From assembly GCF_024397915.1 (NCBI RefSeq), contig NZ_CP073347.1:4092001-4156000 (forward strand): a DNA stretch of 64,000 nt, written 5' to 3'. The position numbers and the translations under genes are program-made. Below, piece after piece: positions 8,683 through 15,626 of this stretch (positions are counted from its first letter, which is position 1; every line of letters begins with the position of its first letter). Source of the stretch: Marinobacterium rhizophilum. Lineage in GTDB: Bacteria > Pseudomonadota > Gammaproteobacteria > Pseudomonadales > Balneatricaceae. Under the pieces are notes generated by a model that was not told where the DNA came from, made no database searches, and worked only from the letters and a program-made list of their open reading frames with translations.

Positions 8683-9954
8683 CTAGCTTTTCAGCCAGTG
8701 CAGCGCGATGGCGGCGGTCCAGGAAAACTCGCCGCCACCACAGCCTTCACCGGTAACGGAGTTGTAGTATTCCCAGAAGTCGCCGTTTTCCAGGCAGGCT
8801 TCGGAGACCTGCTTGAGCTGTTCGGCGCGCTCGGGCATCTGGTACGCCTCCAGGCCCAGGGCAATCATCCAGTTGATGTGCAGCCAGGACGGCCCGCGCC
8901 AGTAGCGCTGGGGTTCAAAGGTTTCGCTGTCCGGGTGGGTGGATGCCAGGCCAAAGGGGGCGCCGTCGATCCAGCGATCGAGACTCTCGTTGATGGCGCT
9001 GGCCTGCGCCGGGCTGGCCAGTTCACCGAACAGCGGCAGCACACCGGCACAACTGATGGTCTTGAGTTGCTGGCCCGTGAGCGTATCCCGGCTGACAAAG
9101 CAGCTCAGTTCATCCGACCAGAGTTCGTTGATGGCCGCTGCGGTGCGGGCGGAACTTGCCTGCAGGCTACGGGTGCTGTCGTCGTCGATACGGCTCTGGC
9201 ACAGGGCCAGCAAGTCAGTGTTGGCCCGCTGCAGGATCGCGATGATACCGATATCCTGCACCCGGTAAGGGCAGCTCTTGTAGATGGCGTCGCTGTCGAA
9301 GCGGTTTCGCTTGAAGAAATCGACCAGGTAGATGTAGCGGTCATACTGATGCTTGTGCGGCCGCTCCGCCGCATCGACATGACCGGTATCGCGCCGGGTG
9401 TATTCCCAGTCCACCGTGGGTACGGCCGAGAGGGGATGGTCCCAGGCCGGACTGTTGTCCATGCCGGATTCCCAGGGGTGATAGCTGCACACCAGGCCGG
9501 TATTTTCCGGATCGCGTTCGCGGTACCACCACAGGTGACAGGCGATTGTGCCAGGCAGCAGTGCGGCCAGTTTCTGTTCGGCCAGGGCGCGGTCTTTGCT
9601 CTGTTCGAACAGAATGCGCACAACGGTAGCCAGCACCGGCGGCTGTGAAATGGCGCTGGTTTTGACAGCGTTTTCGACGCCCCAGACTTCAGGCCCCGGG
9701 AAGTAGGTGTCGGCCTCGCCGTGGAAAATAATGTGCGGCACCATGCCGTTGTCCCACTGGCCCTTGAGCAGCATTTCGAGCTCCAGCCAGGCGCGGGGCT
9801 CGTCACCCGCTTCCATCCAGCCCAGCGCGGTAATGGCGGCATCCCAGTTCCACTGGAAGGGATAGAGGCCCTTGGTCGGGACGGTATAGCCCCCCAGGTC
9901 GTTATCGCGCAGAATGCGCTTGGCGTGCTCTATATCGAAAACGGGTCTGTTCAT
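8683..9954 (-). CDS. GH63-like glycosidase (candidate mannosyl-/glucosylglycerate hydrolase)
   Basis: 423 residues, no signal peptide, so cytoplasmic. The sequence has the (alpha/alpha)6 GH63/GH37-type motifs: FQWNWDAAITALGWMEA near residue 33, SYHPWESGMDNSPAWD near residue 162 (the Asp is the likely general acid), WRGPSWLHINWMIALGL near residue 338, and GGGEFSWTAAIAL at the C terminus (Glu, likely the base). Its length resembles the bacterial GH63 enzymes that split mannosylglycerate or glucosylglycerate rather than the large GH63 glucosidases. Placement between an ABC sugar importer and an AGE isomerase supports hydrolysis of an imported glycoside. The exact substrate is inference; another alpha-glycoside is possible. 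Confidence 0.82.
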   Translation of the reverse strand: MNRPVFDIEHAKRILRDNDLGGYTVPTKGLYPFQWNWDAAITALGWMEAGDEPRAWLELEMLLKGQWDNGMVPHIIFHGEADTYFPGPEVWGVENAVKTSAISQPPVLATVVRILFEQSKDRALAEQKLAALLPGTIACHLWWYRERDPENTGLVCSYHPWESGMDNSPAWDHPLSAVPTVDWEYTRRDTGHVDAAERPHKHQYDRYIYLVDFFKRNRFDSDAIYKSCPYRVQDIGIIAILQRANTDLLALCQSRIDDDSTRSLQASSARTAAAINELWSDELSCFVSRDTLTGQQLKTISCAGVLPLFGELASPAQASAINESLDRWIDGAPFGLASTHPDSETFEPQRYWRGPSWLHINWMIALGLEAYQMPERAEQLKQVSEACLENGDFWEYYNSVTGEGCGGGEFSWTAAIALHWLKS

Positions 9955-9979
9955 TTTTTTGCCTGCAGCGTCTCGCAGA

Positions 9980-9998
9980 CGGAATGCCGGGCATTCCG
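9980..9998 (-). other. Short hairpin between ABC ATPase and glycosidase genes
   Basis: The arms CGGAATGC and GCATTCCG flank a 3-base loop (CGG) in the 102-bp gap between the ATPase and glycosidase genes. No U-run follows. Probably an mRNA stability element within the operon. Confidence 0.45.
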
Positions 9999-10056
9999 CT
10001 GGTCGGTTAAGTCTGGGTGGTAAAGCGGTTAGGAAGGCTAAACGCCCTGGCAGCGG

Positions 10057-11067
10057 TTACATGATGCGTCCGGCCTGGTCGTAGAAGCGTGTCTTGTTTT
10101 CGCTTGGGCGGATAAATACATCGCTGCCGTTGGACACCTGCAGATCACTGGAAATATTGATCCGGATCATTTCACTGTCGGCCCTGGTCGTCAGTTGCTG
10201 ATGCGACCCAAGCAGTTCCTTGACCAGCACTCTGGATTTCATAAAGCCGGCCGTCGGTTCGAAGCGCACATCAAAGTCCTCCGGGCGGATGCCCAGCTTC
10301 GCAGTGTTGGGTTTGGCGATTTGCCAGTCCGCTTTGGGGGCGATGAAGTTCATTGGCGGGTTGCCGATAAAGCTGCCCACGAATTCGGTGGCCGGGTTGT
10401 GGTAGATCTCGGTGGGCACATCGTACTGTTCGATCTGGCCGCCATTCATCACGGCGATGCGGTCCGCCAGGCTCATGGCTTCGACCTGGTCATGGGTGAC
10501 ATAAATCGTGGTGGTGTTGGAGGCATCCAGCACGGTCTTGAGCTCGGCCCGCATCTCCAGTCGCAGCAGGGCGTCCAGGTTCGACAGGGGTTCGTCCATC
10601 AGCAGTACTTCAGGCTCCATCGCCAGGGCACGTGCCACGGCAACACGCTGGCGCTGTCCACCCGAGAGCTGGCCGGAAAAGTGCGTCAGCCGGTTTTCGA
10701 TATGCATCAGCTCGGCCGTCTCTTTCACTTTCTTCTGAATGTGCGCTTCGCTGTCCTTGCGCATGCGCAGCCCGAAGGCGATGTTTTCAAACACCGTCAT
10801 GTGCGGGAACACCGCATAGTTCTGGAATACCATGGCGATACGCCGGTCCTTGGGGGACAGTTTGTTCACGACGCGATCGCCAATGCGGATGGTGCCGGAG
10901 GTCTCGGTTTCCAGGCCGGCGAGAATGCGCAGCAGGGTGGATTTGCCACAGCCGGACGGGCCAAGCAGTACCACGAATTCCTGATCCTTGATTTCGATCT
11001 CCACTGATTTCAGGATTTCGAGATCACCAAACTGTTTTTTTACTTTGTCTATATGAATGTCAGACAT
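10057..11067 (-). CDS. ABC sugar transporter ATPase (MalK/UgpC-type)
   Basis: A 336-residue CUT1-type ATPase. All nucleotide-binding motifs are present: Walker A GPSGCGKST, Q-loop MVFQNYAVFPHMTV, signature LSGGQRQRVA, Walker B VLLMDEPLSNLD and the H-loop YVTHDQVEAMSLADR. A C-terminal TOBE/OB-fold region of about 100 residues (IGNPPMNFI onward) marks it as MalK/UgpC/SmoK-type. It should power the two permeases encoded immediately upstream (18 bp gap). Confidence 0.93.
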   Translation of the reverse strand: MSDIHIDKVKKQFGDLEILKSVEIEIKDQEFVVLLGPSGCGKSTLLRILAGLETETSGTIRIGDRVVNKLSPKDRRIAMVFQNYAVFPHMTVFENIAFGLRMRKDSEAHIQKKVKETAELMHIENRLTHFSGQLSGGQRQRVAVARALAMEPEVLLMDEPLSNLDALLRLEMRAELKTVLDASNTTTIYVTHDQVEAMSLADRIAVMNGGQIEQYDVPTEIYHNPATEFVGSFIGNPPMNFIAPKADWQIAKPNTAKLGIRPEDFDVRFEPTAGFMKSRVLVKELLGSHQQLTTRADSEMIRINISSDLQVSNGSDVFIRPSENKTRFYDQAGRIM

Positions 11068-11085
11068 GATAATTCCTACCCGAAA

Positions 11086-11961
11086 TCAACGGTTTGCAAT
11101 GCCCCACATGCTGAACAGATACTTTCTGATCGCAAAGAGGAACAACAGAGCGGGAACGACCAGCACCAGGCCGCCGGCGAATTTAATCTCGGCCGGTGAT
11201 TCGGCCAGGCTTTGCACCAGGAAGGCGGTCAGGGTGCGGTTTTGTACGGTCAGGATGGCGGAGGCGAACACCTCGTTCCACGAGATCACAAAGGCGAAGA
11301 CAGCGGAGGCCGCGATGCCCGGTGCGGCCAGCGGCAGCACCACTTTGCGAAATGCCTGCCAGCGTGTGCAGCCCATGGTCCAGGCCGCTTCTTCCAGCTC
11401 CACCGGAATGCCCATGAACAGGCTGGACGTGATCAGTACGGCGAAGGGCAATGCCAGGGTGGCATGCACAAACGCCAGGCCGATCAGGGAGTCATCGATC
11501 CCTACCTGAATGAAAATGACCGCCAGTGGCAGGGCCAGCAGGGGCATTGGAAAGGCGCGCGTCATGACGATGATCATCTTGTAGGCATGCATGCCCGGAA
11601 ACACGAAGCGTGCCAGCGCATAACCCGCCGGTGCGCCCAGTGCGATGGCAATCACCATGGTGAATACCGCCGCCAGCAGCGAATTGATCAGCGCGGTGAT
11701 CACGCCCTGGTAGTTCCAGAAGAACATCAGCGTATCGGTGTGAAAACCCGGGGTCAGCGTCTTGGGCCAGCCATTGACCTGGGCCGGTGTACTGACGGCA
11801 TTGATCATCAGCAGCGCGATGGGCACCAGCACCCAGAGCACCATGATCGAAACACCGGCCCAGAACATCCAGCGCCACACGCTGGTCGTGGGCGATATCC
11901 GCAGCAGGCGCCGCAGGTTGAAGCGGGGTTCGGCAGCGACTTGAGGGGTTGGAATACTCAT
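11086..11961 (-). CDS. ABC sugar transporter permease (MalG-type)
   Basis: 291 residues with six predicted membrane helices. The EAA loop that docks with the ATPase reads EEAAWTMGCTRWQAFRKVVLPLAAPG (shown in part), which identifies a binding-protein-dependent inner-membrane component. Its start overlaps the end of the upstream permease gene by four bases, so the two are translationally coupled. An extended N terminus before the first helix and position as second permease fit the MalG-type subunit of CUT1 transporters. Confidence 0.92.
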   Translation of the reverse strand: MSIPTPQVAAEPRFNLRRLLRISPTTSVWRWMFWAGVSIMVLWVLVPIALLMINAVSTPAQVNGWPKTLTPGFHTDTLMFFWNYQGVITALINSLLAAVFTMVIAIALGAPAGYALARFVFPGMHAYKMIIVMTRAFPMPLLALPLAVIFIQVGIDDSLIGLAFVHATLALPFAVLITSSLFMGIPVELEEAAWTMGCTRWQAFRKVVLPLAAPGIAASAVFAFVISWNEVFASAILTVQNRTLTAFLVQSLAESPAEIKFAGGLVLVVPALLFLFAIRKYLFSMWGIANR

Positions 11962-12809
11962 CCCTGCGCCTCCTTCGGTACGTTCAGCAGCTTGATATAG
12001 AAGCCGGTTATCACCACGGAAATCACCATGATCAGCACGGCATAGGCCGAGGCGGCGCCGGTATCACGGTAGGTGAACTGCCAGTTGAAGGTTTCACTCA
12101 TCAGCACGGGCATATCGGCACCGCCGAGCAGCATGACGACCGCGAACACTTCCAGTGCCAGCAGGGTGCGCAGAATCAGCGCGGACTGGATGCTCGGGCG
12201 CAGCAGTGGCAGGGTGATTTTCCACAGGCGCTGCCAGTAGTTGGCCCCAAAGATCTGTCCGGCTTCGTCATATTCCTTGGGGATCAGGCCCAGGCCGGAT
12301 ACCAGAATGACCAGCAGAATGGCGGTCCCGCGCCAGATCTCGGCAACGGCAACGGCGAAGAACAGGGCGACGGCGTTCTGGTAGTTCAGCCAGGAGGCAG
12401 GGCCATCGATCAGGTTGATGGCATGCATGAAGCTGTTGAGGAAACCAAACTGCTCCAGGATTGCCAGCCAGATAATACCGGCAGCCAGGTCGGAAATGCC
12501 CAGCGGTATGGTCCAGATATAAAGGATGTTATCCCGGCCCTTGTTCATCTTGCCGACCATCAATGCCATGCCAATGGCCATGACCAGTTGCACCGGTACA
12601 ACCACCGCCGTGAGCAGCAGGGTGTTTTTCAGCGCCGGCATGAAATTGAAGTCGTTCATGATCTGGGAAAAATTTCCCATGGATACGTCGCCGCCCGAAT
12701 CAACAAAGGCGCCGGCAAAAATCTGCAGAAACGGGTAGAGAAAAAATATCGCCATAAAGAGCGCGCTGGGCGCGAGCAGACAGTATGGCAACCACTTAGT
12801 GTTGTTCAT
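11958..12809 (-). CDS. ABC sugar transporter permease (MalF-type)
   Basis: 283 residues with six membrane helices, beginning NTKWLPYCLLAPSALFMAIF, typical of first permeases in CUT1 systems. The EAA-type loop is YDEAGQIFGANYWQRLWKI (about residues 180-200), and a proline-containing end (TLPLLRPS) follows. It forms the channel with the protein encoded directly downstream and probably accepts substrate from the binding protein encoded upstream. Confidence 0.92.
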   Translation of the reverse strand: MNNTKWLPYCLLAPSALFMAIFFLYPFLQIFAGAFVDSGGDVSMGNFSQIMNDFNFMPALKNTLLLTAVVVPVQLVMAIGMALMVGKMNKGRDNILYIWTIPLGISDLAAGIIWLAILEQFGFLNSFMHAINLIDGPASWLNYQNAVALFFAVAVAEIWRGTAILLVILVSGLGLIPKEYDEAGQIFGANYWQRLWKITLPLLRPSIQSALILRTLLALEVFAVVMLLGGADMPVLMSETFNWQFTYRDTGAASAYAVLIMVISVVITGFYIKLLNVPKEAQG

Positions 12810-12844
12810 AAGTGAATCCGCCTAATGGGATTTAGGAATCCTGG

Positions 12845-12864
12845 GCCCTGGCGTGCGCCAGGGC
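12845..12864 (-). other. Hairpin after the binding-protein gene
   Basis: A perfect 9-bp stem (GCCCTGGCG / CGCCAGGGC) with a 2-base loop lies just after the binding-protein stop codon and before the first permease gene. Such hairpins in the equivalent place (as after malE) protect the upstream mRNA and give more binding protein than permease. No U-run is present, so transcription should largely continue. Role inferred from position. Confidence 0.6.
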
Positions 12865-12873
12865 AGTCCGGCA

Positions 12874-14139
12874 TTACTTGACCGGGCACGCACCTTCGCT
12901 GGGCAGGTCAGGAGACCAGCAGGGTGCGCCGGCTTCCTTCATCAGCCGCTCAAGCTGGGACGCCTGGCGATCAAGAATGCCGTCGATATCGGCATTGCGC
13001 AGTACGATCTGCTGGAAAGTATCCTGGTAGATCTTGCTGAACAGGCCGCTATTGTCACCAAGCCCGATGGGCAGCAGAGACAGAATGGCATCTTCAGAGT
13101 TGGCCTGGGTTGACACGGCCGCGCCTGAAATCCGCACGCTGTGCGGCAGGTCATCCGGAAAGTCGACGCTTACCGTCGGGAAGAAACTGGTGGCACGCAG
13201 CGTGGCGATTTGCGTTTCCGGCTGCATCAGGTAGTTGATCAGCCGCACCGAGGCAGCACGGTCCGGAGTGTTGGCCGGAATCGCCAGACCCGCAACCACC
13301 GGCATGTAGCCGCGACCTTCAGGACCCGCCGGTGCCGGGAAGGCGACGAAGTCGTCCGGACGCTTGTCAAAGGCATCTTTCAGACGGGCGGTATGGTCAA
13401 AGGCGACCCAGACTTCGTCACTGAGCAGAGGTTCCTGCATGAAGCTGTAGGCAGTGGAGCGGGGGTTGCTGACCGCCCAGATATCCTTGAAGGATGCCCA
13501 CATCTGCTTGGCCTTGTCACTGCGGAACTCGGTAACCACCGAATTGGTGTAGGAGGGGTACAGATAACCCTGCAGGAAGCGGTGTATCAGACCCTTGGGG
13601 CCTGCTGGGAAACCGAGTTTGGCTTCGCCGGTTTCCTGCTTGATATTCTGTCCCCATGCCAGCAGCTGGTCATATGTCAGGGTGTTGATATCGGCCCCTT
13701 CGGGCAAATATTGCAGCGCTTTCTTGTTGGCCGCCATGATATAGGTGGCCTGCATCCAGGGGATGTACTTCTGGTCCTGACCGCCGAGCTTGCCCAGCTT
13801 GCTATAGCCGGCGCTGACGCCCGCCTCGGTCAGCAGCGGGGTCAGGTCATTGACCGAATCCAGCGCCGATTCAATGGGTGGGAAATCACCGTGCAGGGCC
13901 CCCAGCAGCCCCAGTGAGCCTTCACCCGCCTGCTCTTCGGCTTCTATGCGGGCAAAAAAGGGGCCATCTTCCTGTGGCAGAAACTGGACCGGCTCGTCAA
14001 AACCTTTCAGTACCATTTCGCGCATGCCCTGGGCTTCTTCGAGCGGGCGGGCCTGGGTGCTGAAGAACACCGTGTCGGCTGCCGCGATGGAGCACGCCAG
14101 TGAACTGGCCAGGGCAATAATGAGCTTTGTCTTACGCAT
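12874..14139 (-). CDS. ABC transporter sugar-binding protein (extracellular, family 1)
   Basis: 421 residues with a signal peptide (MRKTKLIIALASSLACSIAAA, cleaved before DTVFF). The fold pattern matches MalE-like family 1 binding proteins: an N-terminal strand VFFSTQARPLEEA, the central LTYDQLLAWGQNIKQETGE segment and IPANTPDRAASVRLINYLM near residue 290, where family 1 proteins have the helix before the last strand. It binds the transported glycoside in the periplasm. It is the first structural gene after the repressor. Confidence 0.9.
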   Translation of the reverse strand: MRKTKLIIALASSLACSIAAADTVFFSTQARPLEEAQGMREMVLKGFDEPVQFLPQEDGPFFARIEAEEQAGEGSLGLLGALHGDFPPIESALDSVNDLTPLLTEAGVSAGYSKLGKLGGQDQKYIPWMQATYIMAANKKALQYLPEGADINTLTYDQLLAWGQNIKQETGEAKLGFPAGPKGLIHRFLQGYLYPSYTNSVVTEFRSDKAKQMWASFKDIWAVSNPRSTAYSFMQEPLLSDEVWVAFDHTARLKDAFDKRPDDFVAFPAPAGPEGRGYMPVVAGLAIPANTPDRAASVRLINYLMQPETQIATLRATSFFPTVSVDFPDDLPHSVRISGAAVSTQANSEDAILSLLPIGLGDNSGLFSKIYQDTFQQIVLRNADIDGILDRQASQLERLMKEAGAPCWSPDLPSEGACPVK

Positions 14140-14188
14140 TGTTATTATTCCTGTTTTGCTTGCAGTTGTTGTATTGACTGAAGACGGG

Positions 14189-15223
14189 TCAGGTCTTCAC
14201 GTTGGCCGGGCAGGGCCCGGTGGAGTTCCTTTCAAGTAGATGGTAGTCGAACAGCTTGTGCTTGATCACAGAGCGGCTGGAGGCGGCCTGATCCAGCAAC
14301 AGGTTGATGATGGCGTGGCTGACCGCGCTGAATGAGACATCCAGCGTGGAAAGCTGTGGTCGGTTGCTGTCCACGGGGGGCAGGTTGTCGGAGCCAAAGA
14401 TGGATACATCCTTGCCGGGCATCAGCCCCAAATCCAGACAGGCCTGCAGCACGGCATAGGCATAAACATCGCTGGCACAGACAAAGGCCGTGGGGGCCAG
14501 TGGTTCTGCCAGCATGGCGCGCACCGGCTCATAGGCGCAGGTCGTGCCGAATTCGCAGTGGATCATTCGGCCCGGCAGGCCAGCCGCCTGCATGGCCGCC
14601 TGGTAGCCGGACTGCCTGAGCACGGCGGTATTCAGTTGTTGCGGGAAGTTCAGAAAAACGATGCGGCGGTGGCCGCGCTGAATCAGCGACTCCGTAGCCT
14701 GCCTGAAGCCCAGCTCTGCGTTGGTGTCTACCCAGCAGTGCTGCTCGGCATCGGCCGTGCGGCCGTGGGTGACGAAATGCACGCCCTGTGACAGCAGGTA
14801 ATCGACGCGGGGATCCTGGATCTGGGTACGCGACACGATAAAGGAGTCGACGCGACCGCTGTCCACAAAACGCTTGTAGGTATCCAGCTCGCTCTTGTCC
14901 TGCGGCACGGTGGTAATTATCAGGTCGTGGTTGGGGGCAACATCGTGCAGCGCCTGGCTCAGGGAAACGATCAGGCGACTGTTGAACTGATCGCGAAAGT
15001 CCCCGTAGGCCCCGTGCATGATGAACCCCACGGCGGAGGAGCGGCCTGTCACCAGACGGCGGGCGGCATGGTTGGGCCTGTAGCCCAGCTGCTGCGCCTT
15101 GTCCTTGACCTTCTGCTTGGTGGCGCTGCTGACATCGTCGTAATCCGCCAGCGCCCGGGACACGGTCGTGACCGAGATGCCGAGTTCCTTTGCCAGTGAT
15201 TTGAGGTTGACGCCCTTGGCCAT
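14189..15223 (-). CDS. LacI-family transcriptional repressor of the sugar operon
   Basis: 344 residues from the ATG at 15223. The DNA-binding headpiece is at the very N terminus (NLKSLAKELGISVTTVSRAL, then KVKDKAQQLGYRPNHAARRL with the hinge helix), which fixes this start; an open frame continues 134 codons upstream but overlaps the operators and lacks family features. The rest is a periplasmic-binding-protein-like sensor domain. Two palindromes of LacI/GalR type lie directly upstream, so the protein most likely represses its own operon, including the ABC importer, glycosidase and isomerase, until inducer binds. Confidence 0.92.
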   Translation of the reverse strand: MAKGVNLKSLAKELGISVTTVSRALADYDDVSSATKQKVKDKAQQLGYRPNHAARRLVTGRSSAVGFIMHGAYGDFRDQFNSRLIVSLSQALHDVAPNHDLIITTVPQDKSELDTYKRFVDSGRVDSFIVSRTQIQDPRVDYLLSQGVHFVTHGRTADAEQHCWVDTNAELGFRQATESLIQRGHRRIVFLNFPQQLNTAVLRQSGYQAAMQAAGLPGRMIHCEFGTTCAYEPVRAMLAEPLAPTAFVCASDVYAYAVLQACLDLGLMPGKDVSIFGSDNLPPVDSNRPQLSTLDVSFSAVSHAIINLLLDQAASSRSVIKHKLFDYHLLERNSTGPCPANVKT

Positions 15224-15244
15224 AAAGACTGTCCCAGGTTGCTT

Positions 15245-15258
15245 CCAAAACGTTTCGG
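15245..15258. promoter_or_regulatory. LacI-type operator O2
   Basis: CCAAAACGTTTCGG is a 14-bp near-perfect copy of the LacI/GalR-family palindrome with central CG. It lies between the deduced transcription start and the repressor gene. Its centre is 33 bp from the centre of the other operator, about three helical turns, so both sites lie on the same face of the DNA. Confidence 0.8.
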
Positions 15259-15269
15259 ATTGGTTTGAA

Positions 15270-15298
15270 AATGTAGTCCGAAACGTTTCGGTTTGCAA
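15270..15298 (-). promoter_or_regulatory. Promoter of the sugar-uptake operon
   Basis: On the minus strand the -35 element TTGCAA (15298-15293) and the -10 element TACATT (15275-15270) are separated by exactly 17 bases. The spacer is almost wholly filled by the perfect operator at 15278-15291. Transcription should start near 15263 and give a 5' leader of about 40 bases. Elements match sigma-70 consensus at 4 of 6 positions each. Confidence 0.65.
15278..15291. promoter_or_regulatory. LacI-type operator O1 (perfect palindrome)
   Basis: CCGAAACGTTTCGG is a perfect 14-bp palindrome with the central CpG step typical of LacI/GalR operators. It occupies the -35/-10 spacer of the operon promoter, so repressor binding would exclude RNA polymerase. 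Confidence 0.87.
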
Positions 15299-15553
15299 GC
15301 GTGGAATACTCAACAAGTCGCTACAGCACTGTCTCAGTGTACGGACTGGCACGCCGTTTATGTGCTGCCGAAATGGCTGGAGCCTGTGTTGATTCGGGTG
15401 CTGGCTTATACCCGCTGAGCGCGGGAACGGTCGTTGAGTGCGGACAGGGAGTGCTCGACGAGCGGGCGCCGGCAAGGCTGAAACAGGTCGCAGTGCAGTC
15501 GTGCAGGGGGTGCGGGAGAAGCCTGCCCGAGGGGGAGCTAAAGTGCAGGCATT

Positions 15554-15584
15554 AAAAAGGAGCGCCTGGCGGCACTCCTTTTTT
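15554..15584 (-). terminator. Rho-independent terminator downstream of typA
   Basis: AAAAAGGAGCGCC and GGCACTCCTTTTTT arms form a GC-rich stem with A-runs and T-runs on both sides, so it can act in both directions. It lies 43 bases past the typA stop codon. Confidence 0.8.
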
Positions 15585-15592
15585 ACAGCGTT

Positions 15593-15615
15593 GCGATCGC
15601 CGGTAGGGCGATCGC
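15593..15615. repeat. Perfect hairpin containing GCGATCGC twice
   Basis: The arms GCGATCGCC and GGCGATCGC surround a 5-base loop, giving a perfect 9-bp stem next to the typA terminator. Each arm contains the self-complementary octamer GCGATCGC. It may be part of the terminator region or a protein-binding palindrome. Confidence 0.55.
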
Positions 15616-15626
15616 GGCAAGGCAAC

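Noticed and set aside
15224..15625. An N-terminal extension of the LacI gene (134 residues)
   Set aside because: It would run through both operators and the promoter; the helix-turn-helix normally begins within a few residues of the start, as at 15223.
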